Notes under the pieces: model-generated | What the model was told of the DNA's origin: nothing | Databases searched by the model: none | The model's input: the letters and a program-made list of their open reading frames with translations, nothing else | Part shown: positions 1-6,850 of the stretch, one piece after another | Numbering within the stretch: position 1 is the stretch's first letter | Layout of the letters: every line of letters begins with the position of its first letter | Translations under genes and position numbers: made by a program | Assembly (NCBI GenBank): GCA_937875975.1 | Contig: CALEEU010000110.1 | Location: forward strand, 1-11,839 | Source: an uncultured Opitutia bacterium | Lineage (GTDB): Bacteria; Verrucomicrobiota; Verrucomicrobiia; Opitutales; UBA953 | Direction of reading: 5' to 3' | Length of the DNA stretch: 11,839 nucleotides

Positions 1-849
1 GCCGCCGCCGTCAACTCCCACGGCTGGGAGAAGGCCGCCGGCATGATTCTCCTCTTCGTCGTCGTCACCGCCGCGATGGTCGCCATCAATCAAGCCGTCC
101 GCAAGATTCCGATCCAGTACGCCCAGCGCATGGTCGGTCGCAAGATGTACGGCGCGCAGACCAACTACCTGCCGCTCAAGGTGAACTACGCAGGCGTGAT
201 GCCGGTCATCTTCGCTGGCGCCATCATGAGCTTCCCGCCCATGCTGCTCAATCCGCTGGCGACCTATTTCCCGACGCTCAGCTTCCTCAGCGAGTTGGCC
301 GACTTCTTCAACCGCAGCAACGCGTTCTACTACACCCTCTACTCGGTCCTGATCTTCGGCTTCAGCTACTTCTGGATTTCCATCATGTTCCGTCCGGTGC
401 AAATCGCCGACGACCTCAAGAAGAACAACGGCTACATCCTCGGCGTCCGCCCTGGCGAGCACACCGCCCAGTTCCTGGACTTCGTGATGACGCGCCTCAC
501 GCTGGCCGGCTCGATCTTCCTGCTCACCATCGCGCTGATGCCGGATCTCTTCATCTACCAGTTCAGTTTCCCGATGCGTCTCGCGACGTTCCTCGGCGGC
601 ACGGGCGGCCTGATCACCGTGGGCGTGATGCTCGACACGATGCGCCAGGTGGAGACCTATCTCCTGCAGCGAAACTACGAAGGCTTCCTGAAGAAGGGTC
701 GCATCGGTGGCATTCCGGTCCCCGCCTCCGGTCTCCGCACCGATTCCGAAGTTTCCGCCCTCGGTTCTCTCGAGAAGGTCTGTCTGTTCCTGTTCGTCCT
801 CGGCGTTGTCGCCTGGGGGCTGAATCATTGGGGTGCGTTCGCTCGCTAA
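1..849 (+). CDS. secY: Preprotein translocase subunit SecY, C-terminal part (5' end outside window)
   Basis: SecY is the channel subunit of the SecYEG translocon in the inner membrane. It passes unfolded preproteins across the membrane and opens sideways for membrane proteins. The reading frame is open from base 1, giving 282 residues, roughly the last 60 percent of a typical SecY, starting at about TM6. Family landmarks are the cytoplasmic loop with YAQR followed by LPLKVNYAGVMPVIFA leading into TM7, the C-terminal cytoplasmic loop with IADDLKKNNGYILGVRPGE (GVRPGE at partial residues 148-153, the loop that contacts SecA and the ribosome), VMTRLTLAGS at TM9, and FLGGTGGLITVGVMLD at TM10. The odd part is the tail. 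After TM10 and a basic stretch (KKGRIGG) there is a further hydrophobic segment at about residues 261-279, ending in AFAR. Canonical SecY has ten helices and a short cytoplasmic tail. map follows after 12 bases. Identity is very secure. Confidence 0.97.
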   Translation, partial: AAAVNSHGWEKAAGMILLFVVVTAAMVAINQAVRKIPIQYAQRMVGRKMYGAQTNYLPLKVNYAGVMPVIFAGAIMSFPPMLLNPLATYFPTLSFLSELADFFNRSNAFYYTLYSVLIFGFSYFWISIMFRPVQIADDLKKNNGYILGVRPGEHTAQFLDFVMTRLTLAGSIFLLTIALMPDLFIYQFSFPMRLATFLGGTGGLITVGVMLDTMRQVETYLLQRNYEGFLKKGRIGGIPVPASGLRTDSEVSALGSLEKVCLFLFVLGVVAWGLNHWGAFAR

Positions 850-861
850 GCTTTTCCCGGG

Positions 862-1623
862 ATGATCGATTTGAAGTCGGCCGAGGACGTCAGTCGCATG
901 CGCGCCGCCTGTGCCGCGGCGGCCCGTGTCCTGCATGATTTATCAACCCTCGTCGTCCCGGGTATCTCGACCGCTGGACTGGATTCCGCCGCGCGTGGCC
1001 TGATGGCCCGCCATGGCTGCGAGAGCGCCTGTCACGGTTACGTGGTCGGCCGCCTGAGCTACCCAGGTTACGTCTGCATTTCCCTTAACGATGAGATCGT
1101 CCATGGTATCGGTGCCGCCGACCGTATCATCCGGGACGGTGACCTGGTCTCGCTGGACGTCGTCGTTCGTCGCGACGGTTTCATCGGGGACAATGCCAGG
1201 ACCATCATGGTCGGGGCGGTCGAACCCCGGGCCCGCCAACTTTGCTTGGACACCGAGAAGTCCCTTCTGGCCGGCATCGCTGCCGTGAAGCCTGGCAACA
1301 GGGTAGGGGACATCTCTGCGGCCATCCAGGAAGCGCTTACTCCTGGGGGGTATGGTATCGTGCGGGACTTCGTCGGCCATGGCGTCGGACGCAAGATGCA
1401 CGAAGAGCCCCAAATTCCCAACTATGGCAAGGCGGGAACTGGACCTAAGTTATTGCCTGGCATGGCTTTAGCCATTGAACCCATGGTGAATCTCGGCTCC
1501 CACAAGATCGTCATGGCTTCGGACGGCTGGACCGCCCGGACCGTCGACGGCAAGGTCTCCGCGCACTTCGAACACACCGTTTTAGTGACCGAAAATGGGG
1601 CGGAAATCCTGACCCTCGTTTAA
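862..1623 (+). CDS. map: Methionine aminopeptidase, type I
   Basis: This cytoplasmic metalloenzyme removes the initiator methionine from nascent chains whose second residue is small. The protein is 253 residues, close to the compact bacterial type I form, with no N-terminal zinc-finger extension. All expected active-site residues of the pita-bread fold are visible: His81 (in IVHGIG), metal ligands Asp99 (SLDVVV) and Asp110 (GDNART), His173 (GHGVGRKMHE), Glu206 (AIEPM) and Glu237 (FEHTV). They match E. coli H79, D97, D108, H171, E204 and E235. The ATG at 862 lies 12 bases after the secY stop. The bases before it (cccggg) give no convincing ribosome-binding site. Position between secY and rpsM is a common arrangement and suggests co-transcription with the ribosomal genes. 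Confidence 0.97.
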   Translation: MIDLKSAEDVSRMRAACAAAARVLHDLSTLVVPGISTAGLDSAARGLMARHGCESACHGYVVGRLSYPGYVCISLNDEIVHGIGAADRIIRDGDLVSLDVVVRRDGFIGDNARTIMVGAVEPRARQLCLDTEKSLLAGIAAVKPGNRVGDISAAIQEALTPGGYGIVRDFVGHGVGRKMHEEPQIPNYGKAGTGPKLLPGMALAIEPMVNLGSHKIVMASDGWTARTVDGKVSAHFEHTVLVTENGAEILTLV

Positions 1624-1702
1624 ACCGCATTTTTTGCTTTCAAATCCCACCAGAACCTCCAAGTTCCGACCTCTTTCCCACCTTCCAAACAGCACGGACA
1701 CC

Positions 1703-2083
1703 ATGCCACGAATCCTCGGCGTAGACATTCCCAACAACAAGAAAGTAGAGATCTCTCTCCGCTATATCTATGGTATCGGCCCCCGCCGCGCCACGGAGAT
1801 CTGCGAAGCTCTCGGCTTTGATCCTGCCATGCGCGCTCAGAATCTTTCTGAAGAGCAGCTGAACAAGATCGTCGAGTACATCGTACGCATGGGCTACAAG
1901 TGCGAAGGCGACCTTCGCCGAGACATCGCGCAGAACTTGAAGCGACTCCAGGCGATCAAGTGCTACCGTGGTCTCCGCCACTTCCGCGGCCTCCCGGTCC
2001 GCGGCCAGCGCACGCGCACCAACGCCCGTACCCGCAAGGGCAAGCGCAAGACCGTCGGCGTCGCCGCGGCTCCGTCCAAGTAA
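1703..2083 (+). CDS. rpsM: 30S ribosomal protein S13
   Basis: S13 sits in the head of the 30S subunit, contacts the P-site tRNA and forms bridges to the 50S. The 126-residue product starts MPRILGVDIPNNKKVEISL and contains YIYGIGPRRA, the helix-two-turn-helix region, and the diagnostic basic C-terminus CYRGLRHFRGLPVRGQRT followed by TNARTRKGKRK. The frame is open upstream to an ATG at 1634, but those 23 residues do not resemble any S13 N-terminus, and ATG 1703 begins exactly where the family begins. The 79-base gap after map is pyrimidine-rich, has a T6 run near 1630-1635 without a good stem, and contains no coding sequence for IF-1 or L36. The leader before the ATG (cacggacacc) has no Shine-Dalgarno motif. 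This is the first gene of the classical alpha operon order rpsM-rpsK-rpsD-rpoA-rplQ. Confidence 0.96.
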   Translation: MPRILGVDIPNNKKVEISLRYIYGIGPRRATEICEALGFDPAMRAQNLSEEQLNKIVEYIVRMGYKCEGDLRRDIAQNLKRLQAIKCYRGLRHFRGLPVRGQRTRTNARTRKGKRKTVGVAAAPSK

Positions 2084-2112
2084 GCCAACCTTTCTCCTAA
2101 CACTATTTTACG

Positions 2113-2661
2113 ATGAGCGAAGAAGCCCCCAAGACCCCCAAGGCAAAGAAGCCGAAGGCCCCTGCCGCCGAAGCTGCCGCCGCCCCCGAAGTCGTCGCTG
2201 CCGCGGCCGCTCCGGCCGAAGCCGCCGCCCCCGAGCGCAAAGAGATCACCGCCAAGGAGCTCCTCGGCGAAGAGCTCGGTGAAGTGAAGGTTCGTCGTGC
2301 CAAGGGTTCGAAGAACATCACCACGGGCATCTGCCACATTCTGGCCACCTTCAATAACACCAAGGTTACGATCACCGACCCTAGCGGCAACGTCATCTCC
2401 TGGGGTAGCGCTGGCCGCCACCAGTTCCGTGGTTCCCGCAAGTCCACCGCTTACGCCGCTCAGGTCGTCTGTTCCGAGGCCGCCAAGCTGGCCATGGCCC
2501 ACGGTCTCAAGGACGTCTCCGTCCGCGTCAAGGGACCGGGCATGGGCCGCGACAGCGCCATCCGCGCCCTCCAGGTGCTCGGCCTGAACGTCACCTCGAT
2601 CCTCGATACCACTCCGATTCCTCACAACGGCTGCCGTCCTCCGAAGCGCCGTCGCGTCTAA
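2113..2661 (+). CDS. rpsK: 30S ribosomal protein S11 with long Ala/Pro/Lys-rich N-terminal extension
   Basis: S11 lies on the 30S platform near the 3' end of 16S rRNA. The core, from about residue 64 to the end, is canonical: HILATFNNTKVTITD, GSAGRHQFRGSRKST, VKGPGMGRDSAIRAL, and the hallmark TPIPHNGCRPPKRRRV terminus. The protein is 182 residues, against about 125-130 in most bacteria. The surplus is a low-complexity N-terminus of about 55 residues made almost entirely of Ala, Pro, Lys, Glu and Val. The ATG at 2113 is 29 bases after the rpsM stop, which supports it as the true start. The only in-frame alternative near the core is GTG 2284 (Val58), which would give a normal 125-residue S11. 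I prefer ATG 2113 because otherwise a 200-base open and codon-biased stretch would be untranslated. Neither start has a Shine-Dalgarno sequence. Confidence 0.94.
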   Translation: MSEEAPKTPKAKKPKAPAAEAAAAPEVVAAAAAPAEAAAPERKEITAKELLGEELGEVKVRRAKGSKNITTGICHILATFNNTKVTITDPSGNVISWGSAGRHQFRGSRKSTAYAAQVVCSEAAKLAMAHGLKDVSVRVKGPGMGRDSAIRALQVLGLNVTSILDTTPIPHNGCRPPKRRRV

Positions 2662-2682
2662 TCGTCCCTGCTTTCCGCATCA

Positions 2683-2723
2683 CCGTCCGGCTATGGCAAA
2701 CCGGGCGGGTCCTCCAATCCGCC
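2683..2723 (+). promoter_or_regulatory. Candidate structured leader upstream of rpsD
   Basis: The 86-base gap between rpsK and rpsD is the longest in the ribosomal part. It contains CCGTCCGG (2683-2690) and CCGGGCGG (2701-2708), which pair over 8 bp with one G-U and a 10-nt loop. The right arm also contains GGCGG (2704-2708), which can pair instead with CCGCC (2719-2723). The two stems share bases, so they exclude each other. No T-tract follows, so this is not a terminator. S4 represses its own mRNA in E. coli (alpha operon leader) and in Bacillus subtilis (rpsD leader), so an S4-responsive leader is a reasonable inference, but I see no specific match to either known structure. Confidence 0.35.
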
Positions 2724-2747
2724 ACCTCTACCAAATCCTAACACACC

Positions 2748-3356
2748 ATGTCCCGTTACACCGGTCCTACCACGAAGCTCAACCGTCGCTTCGGCCAGAA
2801 TATTTTCCCCACCTCCAAGGGTGAGGAGCGTCGTCCGTACCCTCCGGGTATCCACGGCAAGACGACCCGCCGCAAGGTCTCCGAATACGGCGTCGGCCTC
2901 AATGAGAAGCAGAAGCTCCGCATGATGTACGGCCTGACCGAGAAGCAGTTCCGCCTCTCCTTCGAGCGCGCCAAGCGCATGGGCGGCGTCGCTGGTGATA
3001 ATTTCCTCCGCATTCTCGAGACCCGTCTCGACAACGTGGTCTTCCGCCTTGGTTTCGCCAACTCCCGCGCCGCTGCCCGTCAGCTCGTGGCCCACGGTCA
3101 CATCCGCATCAACGGCCACAAGGTCGACGTAGCCAGCTACGCCACCTCGCCCGGCGAGAAGATCGAAGTCCGCGACCGCACCTCTTCCAAGCAGCTCGCC
3201 ACCCGCGCCGTCGAAGAAGGCCAAGGTCGCTCCGCTCCGGCTTGGCTCGTCGTCCTCCCCGAGCAGCTCAACGGACAGATCGTCCGCGAGCCCGCCAAGG
3301 AAGAACTGCCTTCTGACGTCAACGTCCAGATCATCGTCGAATTCTACAGCCGCTGA
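2748..3356 (+). CDS. rpsD: 30S ribosomal protein S4
   Basis: S4 is a primary 16S rRNA-binding protein that nucleates assembly of the 30S body and is a known translational autoregulator in several bacteria. The 202-residue product has the family N-terminus (MSRYTGPTTKLNRRFG), the PYPPGIHG segment, YGLTEKQFRLSFERAKR, and the S4 RNA-binding domain at about residues 92-130 (RLDNVVFRLGFANSRAAARQLVAHGHI), ending in VNVQIIVEFYSR. The N-terminus lacks the zinc-binding cysteines of the C+ form, so this is a C- type S4. Length is normal. ATG 2748 is chosen by the conserved MSRY start. It is preceded by tcctaacacacc, with no Shine-Dalgarno sequence. An overlapping out-of-frame ATG at 2693 opens a short frame running into this gene that resembles nothing known. 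Confidence 0.97.
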   Translation: MSRYTGPTTKLNRRFGQNIFPTSKGEERRPYPPGIHGKTTRRKVSEYGVGLNEKQKLRMMYGLTEKQFRLSFERAKRMGGVAGDNFLRILETRLDNVVFRLGFANSRAAARQLVAHGHIRINGHKVDVASYATSPGEKIEVRDRTSSKQLATRAVEEGQGRSAPAWLVVLPEQLNGQIVREPAKEELPSDVNVQIIVEFYSR

Positions 3357-3379
3357 TCCCAGCACAGACCCAACACCCA

Positions 3380-3390
3380 CCGGAACCACA
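3380..3390 (+). repeat. Leader motif CCGGAACC-ACA, copy 1 (before rpoA)
   Basis: The word CCGGAACCACA ends 3 bases before the rpoA ATG. A near copy, CCGGAACCCACA, ends at the same 3-base distance before the rplQ ATG. The shared word and spacing stand out because these leaders have no Shine-Dalgarno motif. Function is unknown; it may be an initiation-region feature, a protein or RNA contact site, or chance in C/A-rich leaders. Confidence 0.35.
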
Positions 3391-3393
3391 GAC

Positions 3394-4410
3394 ATGACCA
3401 AGCGACTCGGACAATTTCAACGCCCCAAGACCCTCAAGAAGGAGGAGTCTTCCGCGACCCCCACCTACGCGAAGTATTTCGCCGAGCCCTTCGAGACTGG
3501 CTTCGGCCACACCGTCGGCAACTCGCTCCGCCGCATCCTGCTGAGCTCCATCGAAGGCGCCGCGATCTCCGCGGTGACGATCGAAGGCGTGCAGCACGAG
3601 TTCCAGCCGATCGAAGGCGTCGTCGAAGACGTCACCGAGATCGTCCTCAACCTCAAGAAGGTGCGCATCCGCACCGAGGCCAATAAGCGCGAAGCTTTCA
3701 AGGGCACCATCGACGTCAACAAGTCCGGCCCCGTGAAGGCTTCGGACATCAAGTTCGAGACCAAGGGCGCCACGGTCACCCTCGTCAACCCTGACCAGGT
3801 CATCTGTACCCTCGACCGCAAGCGTCGCTTCTACGCCGACCTCGAAGTCACCGTCGGCCGCAGCTGGGCTTCCGCCGAGGAGAACAAGAAGGCCGAGCAG
3901 GCCATCGGTTCCATCCCTGTCGACTCGCTCTTCTCCCCGGTCACCCTGGTGAAGTATTCCGTCGAATCCACCCGCTCCGGCGACAAGACCGACTACGACA
4001 AGCTCGTCCTCGAGATCTCGACCGACGGCCGCATCACCCCGGACGAAGCCCTCAAGGAATCTTCCGCCATCCTGCGCCACCACCTCGAAGTCTTCGATAC
4101 CGTGTCCGCCGACTCCGTCGAGTTCGAGACCGGCCACAAGGAAATCAGCGAAGAGACCAATCGTCTCCGCAAGCTGCTCAATATGTCGGTCAACGAAATC
4201 GAGCTCTCGGTGCGCGCCGCTAACTGCCTCAACAACGCCAACATCAACACCGTCGGCGAACTGGCGATGAAGACCGAGCAGGAGATGCTCAAGTATCGCA
4301 ACTTCGGTAAGAAGTCCCTCAACGAGATCAAGGCCAAGCTCGAACAGCTCGGCCTGTCCCTCGGCCAGAAGATCAACGAGGGTCTCCTCGACAAGGGCGT
4401 CAACGCCTAA
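3394..4410 (+). CDS. rpoA: DNA-directed RNA polymerase subunit alpha
   Basis: Alpha dimerises to nucleate assembly of beta and beta', and its C-terminal domain binds UP elements and activators. The protein is 338 residues, near the usual 310-350. The N-terminal domain shows the assembly motif FGHTVGNSLRRILLSSIEGAAI (about residues 37-58) and EGVVEDVTEIVLNLK. The C-terminal domain, after a linker around 245-260, shows MSVNEIELSVRAANCLNNA and LLKYRNFGKKSLNEIKAKL-like helices. Arg274 and Asn277 correspond to E. coli R265 and N268, which contact DNA, so UP-element recognition is probably kept. The first 24 residues (Lys- and Ser-rich) are slightly longer than in E. coli. ATG 3394 lies 37 bases after rpsD, in an A/C-rich leader without a Shine-Dalgarno sequence. 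Downstream rplQ begins after 21 bases. Confidence 0.97.
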   Translation: MTKRLGQFQRPKTLKKEESSATPTYAKYFAEPFETGFGHTVGNSLRRILLSSIEGAAISAVTIEGVQHEFQPIEGVVEDVTEIVLNLKKVRIRTEANKREAFKGTIDVNKSGPVKASDIKFETKGATVTLVNPDQVICTLDRKRRFYADLEVTVGRSWASAEENKKAEQAIGSIPVDSLFSPVTLVKYSVESTRSGDKTDYDKLVLEISTDGRITPDEALKESSAILRHHLEVFDTVSADSVEFETGHKEISEETNRLRKLLNMSVNEIELSVRAANCLNNANINTVGELAMKTEQEMLKYRNFGKKSLNEIKAKLEQLGLSLGQKINEGLLDKGVNA

Positions 4411-4416
4411 CCCAGA

Positions 4417-4428
4417 CCGGAACCCACA
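4417..4428 (+). repeat. Leader motif CCGGAACCCACA, copy 2 (before rplQ)
   Basis: This is the second copy of the short motif seen before rpoA at 3380-3390. It differs by one inserted C and also ends exactly 3 bases before the start codon. It fills more than half of the 21-base rpoA-rplQ gap. No Shine-Dalgarno sequence is present. Confidence 0.35.
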
Positions 4429-4431
4429 CTC

Positions 4432-4902
4432 ATGCGTCACCGCAAACACAATCACGTCCTTGGCGTCAAGACGGCTCACCGCCGCTCGCTCATCGGCAAT
4501 CTCGCTTCTGCGCTGTTCACCAACGCTCGCATCACGACGACCCTCTCTCGCGCCAAGGCCCTCCGTCCTTTCGCTGAGCAGGTCATCACCTACGCCAAGA
4601 AGGCTGAGCAGTCCGCCGACAAGTCGGTGAAGCTGCACTACTACCGCCTGGCTATCGCCAAGCTGCGCAACGAAGACGCCGCCCAGCTCCTGTTCAAGGA
4701 GCGCGTGCAGCAGTTCCTCGGTCGCAACGGTGGCTACACCCGCATCTACAAGCTCGAAGCCCGTAAGGGTGACGCGGCTGAGACGGCCCTCATTGAGCTC
4801 GTGGCCAAGGACGATAAGTCCCCGGCCATGACCCCGAAGGCCAAGGTGGCTCGCAAGCCCAAGGCCAAGAAGGAAGCGGCGGCTGCTTCTGCCCAGGCCT
4901 AA
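4432..4902 (+). CDS. rplQ: 50S ribosomal protein L17 with Lys/Ala-rich C-terminal tail
   Basis: L17 is a 50S protein near the exit-tunnel side of the large subunit. The N-terminus MRHRKHNHVLGVKTAHRRSL and the LFTNARITTTLSRAKALRPFAE segment are diagnostic, as is GGYTRIYKLEARKGDAAETALIEL near the end of the core. The core ends near residue 126. A further 30 or so residues (KAKVARKPKAKKEAAAASAQA-type, Lys, Ala and Pro) take the protein to 156, against about 115-130 in many bacteria. The tail resembles in composition the N-terminal extension of S11 in the same operon. It is the last gene before the intrinsic terminator, as in the classical alpha operon. Confidence 0.97.
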   Translation: MRHRKHNHVLGVKTAHRRSLIGNLASALFTNARITTTLSRAKALRPFAEQVITYAKKAEQSADKSVKLHYYRLAIAKLRNEDAAQLLFKERVQQFLGRNGGYTRIYKLEARKGDAAETALIELVAKDDKSPAMTPKAKVARKPKAKKEAAAASAQA

Positions 4903-4924
4903 GCTTATCGCCCAGGCCTGAACC

Positions 4925-4965
4925 CGAGACGCGTCCGCCCCCCGGCTGGCGCGTCTCGCCTTTTT
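4925..4965 (+). terminator. Rho-independent terminator of the ribosomal/rpoA operon
   Basis: CGAGACGCG (4925-4933) pairs perfectly over 9 bp with CGCGTCTCG (4950-4958). The loop can close further through GCC/GGC. Two C residues and then five T residues (4961-4965) follow. The position 22 bases after the rplQ stop fits the end of the alpha operon. The next ATG (4984) lies only 18 bases past the T-run, leaving no room for an ordinary promoter between them. Confidence 0.9.
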
Positions 4966-4983
4966 AACCACCCAACGCCCACC

Positions 4984-5220
4984 ATGCTGCAGTCCGTCGA
5001 TCTCGCCGTCTTCCTGGCCTTCCTGGCCGGCTTGGGTGCGGTCGTCCTGTTCGGCCTGCAGGCCTGGTATGACCGACGTGACGTACTCCTGTCGGATCAC
5101 CGCCGCATCAATTCCGCCTTTTCCTGCGTCCGTTGCAACCTGACCTACGTGCGTCCTCGCCTGCGTGAGGAGGCCGTCTGCCCCCACTGCGGCTGGAACA
5201 ATGTTCGCCTCAAGTTCTGA
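4984..5220 (+). CDS. Small membrane-anchored zinc-ribbon protein, function unknown
   Basis: This is a 78-residue protein with no family name I can assign. Residues 7-27 are strongly hydrophobic (LAVFLAFLAGLGAVVLFGL) and predict one membrane helix. A charged stretch (YDRRDVLLSDHRR) follows, then a four-cysteine motif: Cys48-x2-Cys51 (CVRC) and Cys66-x2-Cys69 (CPHC, followed by GW). The spacing is that of a zinc ribbon or rubredoxin-like knuckle, probably on the cytoplasmic side. It ends in VRLKF. ATG 4984 lies just after the operon terminator, and guaA starts 20 bases downstream, so it is probably transcribed with guaA. The codon use matches its neighbours, and the paired CxxC motifs argue for a real gene. 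It could be a lineage-conserved ribosome- or membrane-associated accessory factor, but nothing shows this. Confidence 0.8.
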   Translation: MLQSVDLAVFLAFLAGLGAVVLFGLQAWYDRRDVLLSDHRRINSAFSCVRCNLTYVRPRLREEAVCPHCGWNNVRLKF

Positions 5221-5240
5221 ATCCTCCTAACTTTCCCACC

Positions 5241-6797
<1,557 letters not shown>

Positions 6798-6799
6798 GC

Positions 6800-6813
6800 C
6801 GGGGTTTGCCCCG
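6800..6813 (+). other. Short GC hairpin after guaA
   Basis: CGGGG (6800-6804) pairs with CCCCG (6809-6813) across a TTTG loop, three bases after the guaA stop. No T-run follows (the next bases are ttgaca), so it is not a standard intrinsic terminator. It may protect the guaA mRNA end or be incidental. Confidence 0.3.
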
Positions 6814-6843
6814 TTGACACCCCCTTCGGCCCGTCCTTACCTA
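6814..6843 (+). promoter_or_regulatory. Possible sigma-70-like promoter for dnaX
   Basis: TTGACA (6814-6819) is a perfect -35 consensus word, which is notable in GC-rich DNA. The best -10 candidate is TACCTA (6838-6843) with an 18-bp spacer, which matches TATAAT poorly. If used, transcription would start at about the GTG of dnaX (6851), giving an almost leaderless mRNA. The weak -10 keeps confidence low. Confidence 0.28.
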
Positions 6844-6850
6844 GTCGCCA

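Noticed and set aside
1600..1635. Possible terminator at the end of map (GCGG/CCGC then T6)
   Set aside because: The stem is only 4 bp with a loop of about 20 bases; too weak for an intrinsic terminator.
1634..1702. Upstream in-frame ATG extending rpsM by 23 residues
   Set aside because: The extra residues do not resemble S13, whose N-terminus begins exactly at ATG 1703.
2693..2826. 44-codon open frame from ATG 2693 in the rpsK-rpsD gap
   Set aside because: It overlaps the start of rpsD out of frame, resembles nothing known, and most of it is shadow of rpsD.
4891..4919. 10-base direct repeat GCCCAGGCCT flanking the rplQ stop
   Set aside because: Short, GC-rich and contains a palindromic AGGCCT; no sign of an insertion or attachment site around it.
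3331..5187. 618-residue open frame on the minus strand opposite rpoA and rplQ
   Set aside because: It lies antisense to two unmistakable genes, has biased composition (Val, Gly, Asp, Leu) typical of the complement of GC-rich codons, and matches no family I recognise.
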